NCBI GenBank assembly: GCA_018401465.1
Contig: JAGYKE010000005.1
Coordinates: 434,001-498,000, forward strand
Reading direction: 5' to 3'
From: Aestuariivita sp.
GTDB lineage: Bacteria; Pseudomonadota; Alphaproteobacteria; Rhodobacterales; Rhodobacteraceae
DNA length: 64,000 nucleotides
Shown here: positions 1 through 9,503 of the stretch, one piece after another
How the letters are laid out: every line of letters begins with the position of its first letter
Position numbering within the stretch: position 1 is the first letter of the stretch
Notes under the pieces: generated by a model
What the model was told of the DNA's origin: nothing
Seen by the model: the letters and a program-made list of their open reading frames with translations, nothing else
Database searches by the model: none
Position numbers and translations under genes: made by a program

Positions 1-725
1 CCCACGTTCACCATGCGCTGGATGCCCATCACGATGGTGTAAAGGTCGGGGTCAGTGGTGATGAGGAACGGCCAGAGATACTGGTTCCAGCCATAGATGA
101 AGAGGATGATGAACAACGCCGCGATATTGGTGCGGCTGAGCGGCAGCAGGATATCGAAGAAGAACCGCACCGGTCCCGCCCCGTCGATACGCGCGGCCTC
201 GACCAGTTCGTCGGGGATGGTCAGGAAAAATTGACGGAACAGGAACGTCGCGGTCGCGGATGCGATCAGCGGGATGATGAGGCCTGAATAGCTGTTCAGC
301 ATGCCCAGCCGCGCGACGACTTCGTAGGTGGGCAGGATGCGCACCTCGACCGGCAGCATCAGCGTGATGAAGATCAGCCAGAAGAACAGCATCCGGAACG
401 GGAACCGGAAATAGACGATGGCGAAGGCCGAAGTGAGCGAGATCGCGATCTTTCCCACGGTGATGCCGATGGCCATGATGAGCGAATTGCCCAGCATGGT
501 CGACAGCGGCACGCCACCGGTCGACGGCACGCCGCCCGACAGAAGCTGGGAATAATTCTCCCACGCCTTGTCGCCGAACCACAGCGGAATGGGCGAACGC
601 ACCAGCGCCTCGCCCGGATGGGTCGAGGCGACCACAGCCACCCAGACCGGAAAGCACAGAAACAGCGTGCCGAGGATCAGCACCACATGGGTCAGGATCG
701 CGGCAAGGGGGCGGTTTTCGACCAT
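1..725 (-). CDS. ugpE: ABC transporter permease, UgpE-like (partial, runs off left edge)
   Basis: Inner-membrane permease of a carbohydrate-type ABC importer, most like UgpE of the sn-glycerol-3-phosphate system. The reading frame starts at ATG 725 (residues [15 protein letters not shown]) and stays open to base 1, giving about 241 codons of an expected 280 or so; the C-terminus lies outside the window. Several hydrophobic helices are visible, and the permease EAA loop that contacts the ATPase reads [10 protein letters not shown]. The start codon shares one base with the ugpA stop (TGATG), so the two are probably translationally coupled. No ATPase (ugpC) is in the window; it may lie further left. 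Substrate is inferred from family resemblance only. Confidence 0.88.
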   Translation of the reverse strand, partial: MVENRPLAAILTHVVLILGTLFLCFPVWVAVVASTHPGEALVRSPIPLWFGDKAWENYSQLLSGGVPSTGGVPLSTMLGNSLIMAIGITVGKIAISLTSAFAIVYFRFPFRMLFFWLIFITLMLPVEVRILPTYEVVARLGMLNSYSGLIIPLIASATATFLFRQFFLTIPDELVEAARIDGAGPVRFFFDILLPLSRTNIAALFIILFIYGWNQYLWPFLITTDPDLYTIVMGIQRMVNV

Positions 726-1609
726 CAGTACTGCACCTTGCGTTCGATGAAACGGAACTGCACCACGGTCATCGCGACGACGAGCGCCATGAGGATCACC
801 GACTGCGCCGCGGACGACCCGTAATCCTGACCGACGAAGCCGGTCGCATAGACCTTGTAGACAAGGATCGAGGTCGCATCGGCCGGGCCGCCGTTGGTCG
901 TGGCATGGATGATCGCAAAAGTGTCGAAGAAGGCATAGACAAGGTTGACGACCAGCAGGAAGAACGTGGTCGGGCTCAGCAGCGGAAAGACGATGGTCCA
1001 GAACCGGCGCGCGGGCCCCGCGCCGTCGATGGCCGCGGCCTCGATCAGCGATTTCGGGATCGATTGCAGACCGGCCAGAAAGAACAGGAAGTTGTAGCTG
1101 ATCTGTTTCCAGGCGGCGGCGACGATGACAAGGATCAGCGCCTGATTGCCGTTGATGTAATGGTTCCAGTCCACGCCGAAGGTGCCTTCCAGCATGTAGG
1201 CCACGATGCCGAGGCTGGGGTTCATCATGAAGAACCACAAGACGCCAGCCAGCGCGGGCGCGACCGCATAGGGCCAGATCAGGAACGTTCGGTAGGCGGT
1301 CGCCGTGCGGATCACCCGGTTGGCGGCGACGGCCAGCGCCAGCGCCATGCCCATCGACAGCGCCGTGACCGACACCCCGAAGACCAACGTCCTCCAGAAA
1401 CTGCGCAGATAGCCCGCATCGGCGAACAGCCGGGTGAAGTTGTCGAAGCCCACGAACTTTCGGGAAAAGCCGAAGGCGTCCTCAAGGTAGAACGAGGTTT
1501 CCAGCGCCTGCCACGCAGGCCAGATGAAGAAGATCAGCGTCACCGCGATCTGCGGCGCCACCAGCAGGAAAGGCAGCCAGCGGTTCTGGAAAACGACGCG
1601 TTTGTGCAT
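725..1609 (-). CDS. ugpA: ABC transporter permease UgpA-like
   Basis: Inner-membrane permease of 294 aa that would pair with the UgpE-like subunit to form the channel of a glycerol-3-phosphate/glycerophosphodiester type importer. The N-terminus has a first membrane helix ([19 protein letters not shown]), then the usual periplasmic loop and five further helices. The EAA loop reads [10 protein letters not shown] near residue 188. Length and motif order fit the family. It lies 75 bp downstream of the binding-protein gene on the same strand and overlaps ugpE by one base, so ugpB-ugpA-ugpE is probably one operon. A different sugar or polyol substrate cannot be excluded. Confidence 0.9.
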   Translation of the reverse strand: MHKRVVFQNRWLPFLLVAPQIAVTLIFFIWPAWQALETSFYLEDAFGFSRKFVGFDNFTRLFADAGYLRSFWRTLVFGVSVTALSMGMALALAVAANRVIRTATAYRTFLIWPYAVAPALAGVLWFFMMNPSLGIVAYMLEGTFGVDWNHYINGNQALILVIVAAAWKQISYNFLFFLAGLQSIPKSLIEAAAIDGAGPARRFWTIVFPLLSPTTFFLLVVNLVYAFFDTFAIIHATTNGGPADATSILVYKVYATGFVGQDYGSSAAQSVILMALVVAMTVVQFRFIERKVQY

Positions 1610-1684
1610 GGAGGACGTCCGGAAAACAGGGATGACCGGCCGGTTGCGGGAACCGGCCGGCCATAATGGTCAGAGAGGGCGGGA

Positions 1685-2992
1685 TCAGCCCGAGGTGTTT
1701 TCGAACCGGCGCAGCAGTTCGTTGCCGCGGCGAACGGCTTCGTCAATCGCCTCACGCGCCGTCTTGGTGCCCGACCAGACCGCTTCCAGTTCTTCGTCGA
1801 TGACGTCGCGGACCTGGACATAGTTGCCGAAGCGCAGGCCGCGGCTGTTGGCGGTGGGGGTGTTCAGGCTCAGCTGGTTGATCGCGACGTCAGTGCCGGG
1901 ATTCTCGGCGAAGAAGCCACGCTGTTCCATCAGTTCGGCCGCGGCGGTGGTGATCGGAACATAGCCCGTCGACTGCGCCCAGTCAGCTTGAACCTCGGTC
2001 TGCGACAGGAAGTCGAGGAACTGCGCGGTGCAGGCGTATTCGGCGTCTTCGTGGCCACGCATGACCCACAGCGTCGCGCCGCCGATGATCGAATTCTGCG
2101 GCTCGGCGCGCACGGCAGCGTCTACCGGCATCGGCACTTGGGTGAATTTGAAGTCCTTGATGTCAGCGACAAAGCCACCGAAATAGGCCGACGAGTTGAT
2201 CCACATCGCCGATTCACCGTTCACGAACTGCGGACGCGAATCGCCGCGGCGGCCGCCGTAGACGAAGAGGCCTTCTGCAGCCATGTCCGACAGGCGCTGG
2301 ATGTGGTTGACGACGTGATCGTTGTTGAAGGTGAACTCGGTCGTGGTGCCCGAGAACCCGTTCTCCATCGTGCCCATCGGCAGATCGTGCCAAGCAGAGT
2401 AGTTCTCGATCATCGTCCACGACTGCCAGCCCTTGCCGAAGGGCGACACGACGCCGGCGGCCTTGAGCACGCGTGCGGCTTCGATGACTTCGTCCCAGGT
2501 GGTCGGGATTTCGAGGTTGTTGGCCTCGAACAGGTCGATGTTGATCCACATTACCGGGGTCGAGGAGTTGAAGGGCAGCGACAGCATGTTGCCGTCGGTG
2601 TCCGAGTAATACGAAATCACGGCGGGGATGTAGTTGCCTTCGTCGAAGGCGATACCCTGGTCAGCCATCAGCTGGTGAACCGGATAGATCGCGCCTTCGG
2701 CGCCCATCATGGTGGCGGTGCCGACTTCGAAGACCTGAACGATGTGCGGCTGCTCGCCCGCGCGGAAGGCGGCAATCGCGGCGGTCATGGTTTCGGTGTA
2801 GTTGCCCTGATAGACCGAGTTCACCTTGCACTGGTTCTGCATGGCGTTGAACGTGGTCGCAAAGGCGTCGGTCTGTTCGCCGAGCTGGCCGCCCATGGCG
2901 TGCCAGAAGTTGACTTCGGTCTGTGCGGTCGCTGCGGTGGACAGCGCCAGAACGCTTGCGGCGGTCGAAAGCGCGAGGAGTTTCAGGTTCAT
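1685..2992 (-). CDS. ugpB: ABC transporter substrate-binding protein UgpB-like
   Basis: Periplasmic solute-binding protein of 435 aa, first gene of the ugp-type operon. The start chosen is ATG 2992 because MNLKLLALSTAASVLAL begins a typical signal peptide (predicted cut after ATA, residue 23) and a GGAG ribosome site lies about 8 bases upstream; a longer frame adds only a non-signal leader. The mature protein begins QTEVNFWHAMGGQLG, close to the UgpB signature FWHSMGG, and includes GNYTETMTAAIAAFRAG and PFNSSTPVMW as in glycerol-3-phosphate binding proteins. A high expression level would be usual for the family. The ligand is assigned by similarity only. Confidence 0.9.
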   Translation of the reverse strand: MNLKLLALSTAASVLALSTAATAQTEVNFWHAMGGQLGEQTDAFATTFNAMQNQCKVNSVYQGNYTETMTAAIAAFRAGEQPHIVQVFEVGTATMMGAEGAIYPVHQLMADQGIAFDEGNYIPAVISYYSDTDGNMLSLPFNSSTPVMWINIDLFEANNLEIPTTWDEVIEAARVLKAAGVVSPFGKGWQSWTMIENYSAWHDLPMGTMENGFSGTTTEFTFNNDHVVNHIQRLSDMAAEGLFVYGGRRGDSRPQFVNGESAMWINSSAYFGGFVADIKDFKFTQVPMPVDAAVRAEPQNSIIGGATLWVMRGHEDAEYACTAQFLDFLSQTEVQADWAQSTGYVPITTAAAELMEQRGFFAENPGTDVAINQLSLNTPTANSRGLRFGNYVQVRDVIDEELEAVWSGTKTAREAIDEAVRRGNELLRRFENTSG

Positions 2993-3098
2993 GTTTTCGC
3001 TCCCTCGCCGGGCTCGGACGCCCGGCCTTGTCATGCGGAAAAGGAAGCCACCCCATCATGGCGTGACTGGGGCCTGCCTAGACGTGTTATGTGTCGGG

Positions 3099-3104
3099 AT
3101 TATA
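3099..3104 (-). promoter_or_regulatory. Possible -10 element for the ugp operon
   Basis: The minus strand reads TATAAT here, 107 bases before the ugpB start, inside the AT-rich 208-bp gap between ugpB and mnhG. No convincing -35 hexamer sits 16 to 18 bases upstream (the position holds ACATGT), so this is only a candidate. The same gap also has to hold the end of the mnh transcript; a GACTGA/TCAGTC inverted repeat just beyond the mnhG stop could serve, but it lacks a T-run. Confidence 0.3.
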
Positions 3105-3200
3105 AAGCATGCGGCTTATCCACATGTTTTTTCAGAGATCGCAAGATATTGATAATAATAACGAATATGCGCCGTGACCCGACTGATCACACGTATTGCG

Positions 3201-3533
3201 TCAGTCAGCCTTGCCCTTTTCGACAGGCGGCTCGCCCGTGGCGATGCCCCAAGGAACAATGCCGATCCGCAGCGCGGCCCGGCCGATCATGTGCGCGCCG
3301 ATCGGCGACGTCAGCATGAGGAAGACGAAGATCAGCACACAGCGCAGCACGACACCGGGATCGGCGAAATGCAGACCGACCCCCACGAGGATCAGCCCGG
3401 ACCCGAGCGTTCCGACCTTCGTCGCGGCATGCATGCGCATGTAGACATCGGGCAGGCGCAGGATGCCGATGCCCGCCACTGCGGTGAAAACGCCGCCCAA
3501 CAGCACCAGGATCGCCGCGATTACCGTCACCAT
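3201..3533 (-). CDS. mnhG: Na+/H+ antiporter subunit G (MnhG/MrpG)
   Basis: Small membrane subunit (110 aa) of the Mrp multi-subunit cation/proton antiporter. Residues VIAAILVLLGGVFTAVAG form the first helix, followed by the conserved stretch GILRLPDVYMRMHAATK and two more helices, as expected for MnhG. ATG 3533 overlaps the mnhF stop by one base; a GTG three bases upstream at 3536 is an alternative start giving a 4-base overlap. It is the last gene of the operon. Its role in the complex is structural or assembly-related; the ion specificity is set by the whole complex. Confidence 0.93.
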   Translation of the reverse strand: MVTVIAAILVLLGGVFTAVAGIGILRLPDVYMRMHAATKVGTLGSGLILVGVGLHFADPGVVLRCVLIFVFLMLTSPIGAHMIGRAALRIGIVPWGIATGEPPVEKGKAD

Positions 3534-3829
3534 CACTCGTCCTCCCCGTTCTGTCCGCGCAGCTTCTGCCGTTCAGCAAAGCGCGCCAGCGCCACTGTCG
3601 CCAGAAAGCCCACCAGTGCCAGCACCAGCGCCACATCGAGGAAGGCGGCCTCGCCCGTCCGGATCGCGGCCAGCGCACAGAAGGCCACGATGGCCAGCGT
3701 CATCATGTCGAGCGCGACGACCCGGTCCGGCAGGGTCGGCCCCACCGCAAGCCGAAGAACGGCCAACCCCACCGCGATGAAAACCATCACGAAGCCCGCC
3801 ATTACGGCGATGTCCAGAATGTCAGTCAT
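3533..3829 (-). CDS. mnhF: Na+/H+ antiporter subunit F (MnhF/MrpF)
   Basis: Small hydrophobic subunit (98 aa) of the Mrp antiporter with three membrane segments. The family signature GPTLPDRVVALDMM follows the first helix. The start is ATG 3829, where ATGA overlaps the mnhE stop by four bases; the frame is open further upstream, but those residues are out-of-frame mnhE sequence and not protein-like. It lies between mnhE and mnhG, the standard Mrp order, with coupled translation on both sides. Confidence 0.93.
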   Translation of the reverse strand: MTDILDIAVMAGFVMVFIAVGLAVLRLAVGPTLPDRVVALDMMTLAIVAFCALAAIRTGEAAFLDVALVLALVGFLATVALARFAERQKLRGQNGEDE

Positions 3830-4311
3830 CGCTTGCCCTCCAGCGCGTCGATCACCCAGCGCTCCATCCCCGACTTCAGCGCATGAACGACCGCGTCGGG
3901 ATCGTCGGCGAACATGGCATGTACCATGAGCGTCTTGCGGTCCTCGCTCACGTCGATGCTGAGCGTTCCCGGGGTCAGCGAAATGAGGTTCGTGACCAGA
4001 AGGATACCCGCATCGGTCTTCACGTCGAGCGGCATGTCGATGATCGCGGGCCGCGCATTCACGCGGGGCGTCACCACCTCCCAGAAGACCTGCAGACTGG
4101 ACACGATGAGTTCGTAAAGAAACAGCACTATCAGCTTGAGCCAGTAGTAGACGCGCAGGAAGTAGCGCGATCTCACCCCGGTGAGCGGCTGCAAGAGCCA
4201 CAGGATGCCGTAGCCGAGGATGAAGCCCGAGGTCAGCGACAGGAAGGTGTAGCCGCCGAAGAAGACCATCCAGATCAGCGCAAGCAGCAGGTTGGCGGCG
4301 AACTGGTTCAT
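3826..4311 (-). CDS. mnhE: Na+/H+ antiporter subunit E (MnhE/MrpE)
   Basis: Membrane subunit of 161 aa. Two N-terminal helices (LLLALIWMVFFGGYTF and LTSGFILGYGILWLLQPL) precede a soluble domain containing TNLISLTPGTLSIDV, the conserved MrpE signature, and a C-terminal DPDAVVHALKSGMERW segment. Overlaps mnhD and mnhF by four bases each. The cytoplasmic domain is thought to help assemble the complex. No unusual features. Confidence 0.94.
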   Translation of the reverse strand: MNQFAANLLLALIWMVFFGGYTFLSLTSGFILGYGILWLLQPLTGVRSRYFLRVYYWLKLIVLFLYELIVSSLQVFWEVVTPRVNARPAIIDMPLDVKTDAGILLVTNLISLTPGTLSIDVSEDRKTLMVHAMFADDPDAVVHALKSGMERWVIDALEGKR

Positions 4312-5813
4312 GTCGCGGGTCCTCCCAGCACGGCCTCGATATAGGCGGTGGGGTCGAGAAGCTGCCCGGCCGCGCGTTCCGCGAAGGTGACGAAGGGTTC
4401 CGGGAAGAACCCGATCACCAGCGTCAGTGCCGCCAGCGATGCGATCGGCCAGATCAGGCTGCGCCGGTCATGCGCGCTCAGGCTGGCCAGTGTCGGATCG
4501 GTGCCGTCGGGATGCGGCTTCCAGAAGGCCTCGGCCCAGATCTTGGTCATCGAATAGATGGTCAGCAGCCCGACGACCAGCGCGACCGCGGCGATGGCCC
4601 ATCCCTCGATCTCGATCGCGGCGGCGACAAGGACATATTTCGCCCAGAACCCCGACAGCGGCGGGAAGCCCGCCAGCGAAAACGCCGGGATCAGGAACAG
4701 CACCGCCAGCAGCGGCGCGGTCTTGTACAGCCCGCCGATGCGGCCCAGGTCGGTCGATCCCGCGATGCGTTCCGCGACGCCCCCCACCAGGAACAGGTTG
4801 GCCTTCACGATGATGTGGTGGACCAGGTAGAACACCGCCCCCGCCAGCGCCAGCGGCGTGTACAGCGCCAGCCCCATGATCATGTAGCCGATCTGGCTCA
4901 CGATGTGGAAGGACAGGATCTTGCGGATGTCGTTCTGCGCCGCGGCCCCCAGAACCCCCGTCAGCATGGTCAGCGCCGCGACCCAGAGCAGGATTTCATG
5001 CGTGAAGCCGGTATCGCCGGTGAAGACCAGCGTGAACATCCGCATCAGCGAATAGACGCCCACCTTGGTCAGCAGCCCCGCAAAGACCGCCGAGACCGAA
5101 AAGAACGGCGTGTGATAGGCCGCCGGAAGCCAGAAGAACAGCGGGAAGACCGCCGCCTTGACCCCGAAGGCAATCATGAACATGACCGCGATCAGCGTCA
5201 CGAGGCCCTGGTTTTCCAGTTGCGGCACCGTCACCGCCAGATCGGCCATGTTGAGCGTGCCGGTCATCCCGTAGAGCAGGCCGACCCCTGAAAGGAACAG
5301 GATGGTCGAAATCAGGTTGAGCGTGACGTATTTCACCCCGCCGTCGATCTGTTCGGGCCGTCCGCCCAGAACCAGCAGCCCGAAGGACGAGATCAGCATC
5401 ACCTCGAACCAGACATAGAGGTTGAAGAGGTCCCCCGTCAGGAACGCCCCGCAGACCCCGCCGATCAGCACGTTGAACAGCGCATGATAGCCCAGATGTT
5501 CCGCCCGTTTCGGCACGTCTGCCAGCGCATAGACCGACACGGCAAGCGCGGTGATCGCGGTGATGACGACCATGACCGCGCTCAGAAGGTCGGCGGCCAG
5601 CGTGATGCCGAAGGGGGCTGCCCACTGGCCCATCTGCCCCGCGATGACGCCGTCCTCAAGGACCCGCGCCATCAGGATCGCCGCGGCCCCGAGAAGGGCG
5701 ACATTGCCCGCCACCGAAATCCATCGCCCCGCACGACCCCAGCGCAGCAGGAAGGCCAGAACCGCCGTCAGGAAGGGCAGAACCAGCGGTGTCGCCAGAT
5801 ACCAGCTGATCAT
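4308..5813 (-). CDS. mnhD: Na+/H+ antiporter subunit D (MnhD/MrpD)
   Basis: Large polytopic subunit (501 aa) related to complex I subunits NuoL/M/N, one of the two proton- or ion-translocating subunits of Mrp. The NADH-quinone oxidoreductase-like domain is visible from about residue 120, including FNLYVWFEVMLISSFGLLVL with the conserved Glu in helix 5, KAAVFPLFFWLPAAYHTPF with the conserved Lys, and HHIIVKANLFLVGG. About 14 helices are expected. Start ATG 5813 overlaps the mnhC stop (ATGA). Confidence 0.95.
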   Translation of the reverse strand: MISWYLATPLVLPFLTAVLAFLLRWGRAGRWISVAGNVALLGAAAILMARVLEDGVIAGQMGQWAAPFGITLAADLLSAVMVVITAITALAVSVYALADVPKRAEHLGYHALFNVLIGGVCGAFLTGDLFNLYVWFEVMLISSFGLLVLGGRPEQIDGGVKYVTLNLISTILFLSGVGLLYGMTGTLNMADLAVTVPQLENQGLVTLIAVMFMIAFGVKAAVFPLFFWLPAAYHTPFFSVSAVFAGLLTKVGVYSLMRMFTLVFTGDTGFTHEILLWVAALTMLTGVLGAAAQNDIRKILSFHIVSQIGYMIMGLALYTPLALAGAVFYLVHHIIVKANLFLVGGVAERIAGSTDLGRIGGLYKTAPLLAVLFLIPAFSLAGFPPLSGFWAKYVLVAAAIEIEGWAIAAVALVVGLLTIYSMTKIWAEAFWKPHPDGTDPTLASLSAHDRRSLIWPIASLAALTLVIGFFPEPFVTFAERAAGQLLDPTAYIEAVLGGPAT

Positions 5814-6175
5814 GATGCGCGATCCTCACGCGGTTCGGCGAGGCGCATATCCTCGGAATAGAGCGTGCCAAGCGTCGAATAGGCGCGGAACATCAGCACC
5901 AGCGCGAACGCGAAAAGCCCGAAGCCGATCACGATGGCCGTCAGCACCAGCGCCTGCGGCAGGGCGTTGGCGACCACGACTGCCGGCGCGTCGAGCCCCT
6001 CGGGCACCAGCGGCGGCTGGCCTTCGGTCAGCCGTCCTGCCGTGAAGATGGTCAGGTTCGCCGCGTTCGAGATCAGGATCAGCCCGAAGATGAAGCGCAG
6101 CACGTTGCGCGCCAGCATCAGATAGACCGATGTGGCGACCAGAACGCCGATGGTGAGGGCGAGAAGCGGCTCCAT
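5810..6175 (-). CDS. mnhC: Na+/H+ antiporter subunit C (MnhC/MrpC)
   Basis: NuoK-like subunit of 121 aa with three membrane helices: LLALTIGVLVATSVYLMLA, NVLRFIFGLILISNAANLTIF and ALVLTAIVIGFGLFAFALVL. The signature DPLPQALVLTAIVI of the family appears here as ANALPQALVLTAIVI. The start is ATG 6175, which shares one base with the mnhB stop; a longer open frame upstream reads out-of-frame mnhB sequence and was rejected. Confidence 0.94.
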   Translation of the reverse strand: MEPLLALTIGVLVATSVYLMLARNVLRFIFGLILISNAANLTIFTAGRLTEGQPPLVPEGLDAPAVVVANALPQALVLTAIVIGFGLFAFALVLMFRAYSTLGTLYSEDMRLAEPREDRAS

Positions 6176-6594
6176 CAGATTTCCTCCTCCATCGCGAAGA
6201 CAAGGGTCAGAACCGACCCGAAGACCACGAGATAGACGCCGATGTCGAAGACCAGAATGGAGGAAAACGGCAGGCCGCCTTCCTCCTTCGTACCGCCGAT
6301 GAACAGCCATTGTCCGGTGAACAGCGGATCACCGAAGACAACCGAGGCCAGCCCCGCCAGCAGCGCGATGCCCAGCCCCGCCATGGCGATGTTCTGCGGC
6401 GGCACGCGCAGGGCGCGGCGCGCATCTTCGGCCCCGCAGGCGATGGCATAAAGCACGAAACCCGTCGACCCGATCAGGCCGCCGATGAACCCGCCGCCCG
6501 GCTCATTATGCCCGCGCAGCAGCATGTAGAGCGAAAACAGCAGCAAGAGACCCGACAGGGCACGGGTGCCCGCAAGCAGGATGATCGAGTTCAT
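6175..6594 (-). CDS. mnhB: Na+/H+ antiporter subunit B (MnhB/MrpB)
   Basis: Membrane subunit of 139 aa. The conserved MnhB core is clear: [18 protein letters not shown] after the first helix, then DPLFTGQW and [19 protein letters not shown]. The C-terminus is acidic (MEEEI). Four helices are expected. Overlaps mnhA by four bases upstream and mnhC by one base downstream, so all subunits are likely made in fixed proportions from one transcript. Confidence 0.95.
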   Translation of the reverse strand: MNSIILLAGTRALSGLLLLFSLYMLLRGHNEPGGGFIGGLIGSTGFVLYAIACGAEDARRALRVPPQNIAMAGLGIALLAGLASVVFGDPLFTGQWLFIGGTKEEGGLPFSSILVFDIGVYLVVFGSVLTLVFAMEEEI

Positions 6595-8891
6595 GACGCC
6601 TTGTCCTTCTGGGTCGCGGGCTTGGCCGCCTTATCCGTCGTGGTGCGCAGAAGCGCATAGGCCGACAGCGCCGCGATCACCACGACCGCGATCTCTCCGA
6701 AGGTGTCGAGGGCGCGGAAATCCACAAGGATCACGTTCACGATGTTGCGGCCGAAGGCCTCGGGCCAGCTGGCGGTTTCGAAATAGGTGGTGAGCCTGCG
6801 GTCGAACGGCGTGGCAAGGACCGCAAGCAGCGTGACCGTGACGACCGCGCCGACGCCCAGCGCCAGCACCGCGTCCCACGGGCGCCAGTCGCGTTCGCCC
6901 GGCCGGTCGAGCTGGGGCAGGCGCAGCAGCGCATAGGCCACAAGCACCACGACCAGGGTTTCGACCAGAAGCTGGGTGATGGCGACATCGGGCGCGCCGA
7001 AGGCGATGAAGATCATCGCCACGCCGATGCCCGACGCCCCGAGCGACGCGATCGCCGTGATGCGCGACCGCGTGATCGCCGCCATGATCGCGCCGATCAG
7101 GATCAGCGCCATCAGCGCGACGTTCATCCAGGTCACGCCCGACAGGTCGGGAAAGCCCTGCCAGACCCCGCGCGCGAGGATCGTGCCGCCAAGGCCCACC
7201 AGAACGGTCGCGAAGACGGTGAAGATGTAGCTGCGCAGCTGCCCCGACTGCAGCACGCGGGTCTGCCAGGCCGCCAGCGCCTTCAGCCCTTCGAGGAACC
7301 GGTCCCAGCCGCGGTCGAAGTTCGGGCCCGCATCGGTCGCGCGGATCAGGGCCGCGCGCAGGCTGCGATGGCCCGCATAGATCGCCAGCCCCAGCGCCAC
7401 CGTGACGGCCGACAGGATCAGCGGCATGTTGACGCCAGCCCAGAGCTTGAGCTCCTTCGCATGCAAGTCCCCCCCCGTGAGCGCGGCGACGGTCGGATCG
7501 ACCAGCGCCCATTGCAGGACACCGGGAAACAGCCCGAAGAATGCGCCCAGCACGGCAAGGATCACCGGCCCGGCCAGCATAGGCCAGGGTGCCTCGTGCG
7601 GGGTGTGGGGCATGGCACCGCCCGCAGGCCGCCAGAAGGGGCGGTAGGCCACGACGGCCGCCACCGCGAGCATGAGCGCATTGGCCAGGACAAGCGCGCC
7701 GACGACCACGGTCTCCATGGCCTGCACCTCGAGCGCGCCCGCGTATTTGAGTTCCTTGCCGATGAAGCCCAGGAACGGCGGAACGCCTGCCATGGACAGC
7801 GCCGACAGCGCCGCGGCCGCCGCCGTCACCGGCATCGCGCGGGCGAGCCCGCCCAGAATGTCGGCCTCGCGGGTGCCGGTGCCGTGGTCGATGCAGCCCA
7901 CCACAAGAAACAGCCCCGCCTTGTAAAGCGAATGCACGATCAGGAACGCGGCGAAGGCCGTCATCGCATAGGCCGATGTCTGCCCCAGAAACAGCGTGAG
8001 CGTGCCCAGCGCCATCAGCGTCGTATAGGCCAGCGCCTGCTTGAGATCGGTCTGGCGCAGGGCCAGAAAGCTTGCGAACACGGCGGTGAAGGCGCCCGCA
8101 ACTGTCAGCGTCCAGAACCAGACATCGGTGCCCGCCATGCCGGGGTGCAGGCGTGCCATCAGATAGACGCCCCCCTTCACCATGGTCGCCGAATGCAGGA
8201 AGGCCGACACCGGCGTCGGCGCCGCCATGGCGTTCGGCAGCCAGAAATGGAAGGGAAACTGCGCCGACTTGGTAAAGGTGCCTGCAAGGATCAGGATCAG
8301 GATCGGCAGATACATGGCATGCGCCTTGAGCGCGTCGCCCTGCGCCAGGATCTCTGAGAGCTCGAAGCTGCCCATCGAAAAGCCCAGCAGGATGAACCCC
8401 GCCAGCATCGCCAGCGCCCCTGCCCCGGTGACGAACAGTGCCTGCAGCGCCGATCTGCGGCCCTTGTAGGTTTCGTGTCCGAAGCCGATCAGCAGGTAGG
8501 AGGTGATCGTCGTGAGTTCCCAGAAAACGAAAATCGCGATCAGGTTGTCGGCCAGCACCAGCCCCAGCATCGCCAGCATGAAGCTGGTCAGAAACAGCGC
8601 AAAGCGCGCGTATTGCGGATGCCCCGCCAGATAGGTGTTGGAATAGAGCAGAACCAGCGTTCCGATCCCGCTGATCAGAAGCGCGAAGGTCAGCGACAGC
8701 CCGTCGAACAGGAAAGACAGCGCAATGCCCAGCGACGGCACCCAGTCCCAGGACAGGCGCACCACCTCGCCCGCACCGATCTGCGGCACGAAGCTCAGGA
8801 ACCAGACGAACAGCGACGCGGCCAGCGCCACCGGTACCAATCCCACCCATCCGTTGCCGGATGCGGAAGCTTCGGTCTTTGCTGCGCTCAT
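6591..8891 (-). CDS. mnhA: Na+/H+ antiporter subunit A (MnhA/MrpA)
   Basis: Largest Mrp subunit, 766 aa from ATG 8891. It combines a NuoL-like domain ([54 protein letters not shown]; the pieces are read separately) with the C-terminal region specific to MrpA, which includes a DUF4040-like part ([20 protein letters not shown]) and a stretch resembling MnhB. An upstream in-frame start at 8957 would add 22 residues, but ATG 8891 overlaps the preceding stress-protein remnant by ATGA and begins a plausible N-terminus (MSAAKTEAS). With B to G it forms the pH- and Na+-homeostasis complex in the inner membrane. Confidence 0.94.
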   Translation of the reverse strand: MSAAKTEASASGNGWVGLVPVALAASLFVWFLSFVPQIGAGEVVRLSWDWVPSLGIALSFLFDGLSLTFALLISGIGTLVLLYSNTYLAGHPQYARFALFLTSFMLAMLGLVLADNLIAIFVFWELTTITSYLLIGFGHETYKGRRSALQALFVTGAGALAMLAGFILLGFSMGSFELSEILAQGDALKAHAMYLPILILILAGTFTKSAQFPFHFWLPNAMAAPTPVSAFLHSATMVKGGVYLMARLHPGMAGTDVWFWTLTVAGAFTAVFASFLALRQTDLKQALAYTTLMALGTLTLFLGQTSAYAMTAFAAFLIVHSLYKAGLFLVVGCIDHGTGTREADILGGLARAMPVTAAAAALSALSMAGVPPFLGFIGKELKYAGALEVQAMETVVVGALVLANALMLAVAAVVAYRPFWRPAGGAMPHTPHEAPWPMLAGPVILAVLGAFFGLFPGVLQWALVDPTVAALTGGDLHAKELKLWAGVNMPLILSAVTVALGLAIYAGHRSLRAALIRATDAGPNFDRGWDRFLEGLKALAAWQTRVLQSGQLRSYIFTVFATVLVGLGGTILARGVWQGFPDLSGVTWMNVALMALILIGAIMAAITRSRITAIASLGASGIGVAMIFIAFGAPDVAITQLLVETLVVVLVAYALLRLPQLDRPGERDWRPWDAVLALGVGAVVTVTLLAVLATPFDRRLTTYFETASWPEAFGRNIVNVILVDFRALDTFGEIAVVVIAALSAYALLRTTTDKAAKPATQKDKAS

Positions 8892-9166
8892 TCTGCGGGC
8901 CCATCCAAGGTTATGGGTGACACGAAGCCCTTGGGCTTGACCGCAAGGACAGAACAATTCAGGCGGTTGGGAACCGTTTCGGCGGTGTTGCCGGTGTACA
9001 GACCGACCGCCCCTGTCCGGGCCAGCGCGCCCGTGACCAGCGTCTCGATCCGTTCGCTGGCCGCATGCTCGATCAGGACATCCGCAGGAACGCCCCTCAT
9101 ATGGACCACCTGCGTCAGGTCGTCAAACCCGCTGGAGCACATAATCACTGCCTCCGGCATGGTCAT
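8888..9166 (-). pseudogene. Universal stress protein remnant (C-terminal part)
   Basis: The last 85 or so residues before the stop at 8888 match the end of UspA/UspE-type proteins: GVPADVLIEHAASERIETLV, then GALARTGAVGLYTGNTAE with the nucleotide-binding G-x2-G-x9-G(S/N) pattern, and the typical ending LNCSVLAVKPKGFVSP. The N-terminal half of a Usp domain is missing: upstream sequence in all three frames shows nothing like the usual ILVATDGS start. ATG 9166 is the first usable start but has a weak ribosome site. The stop overlaps mnhA by ATGA, so even as a fragment it may still couple translation into the antiporter operon. It could instead be a genuine short protein. Confidence 0.55.
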
Positions 9167-9503
9167 TTCCCAAAGGTACCAAGGTTGAGCACACCGGGCC
9201 GCGCGGCGTCGCGCCCCGCTGGCGACAGGGCCGGTTCCATGCCCCCAAGGACGAATCCCGTCGCGCAGCGGGACAAGATCGGCCAAGGCCATGATTCGCC
9301 CTCCGCACGCGCAAGGACTGCGCGTCGGAAGCACTGCTTTTCCCTGCAACGGCAAGGATGTCCTTGGATTGCCCCACGCTCTTGCCCTCTTGCACTCGAT
9401 GCCAGATGGCGCAAGCGCCGTGATCGTTCAAATCGCAATTCAGAGTGATCTTGATTGAATTTCTCTATAAGGTGATCCGCGACCCACGCGAAAAGACCCC
9501 GAC
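9167..9503. other. Intergenic region between Usp remnant and LysR gene
   Basis: A stretch of 337 bases without a convincing gene. The left part is GC-rich and may be decayed coding DNA belonging to the Usp remnant. The last 90 bases before the LysR start are AT-rich (ATTGAATTTCTCTATAAGG) and probably hold the promoters for both directions. No clear terminator or repeat was seen. Confidence 0.5.
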
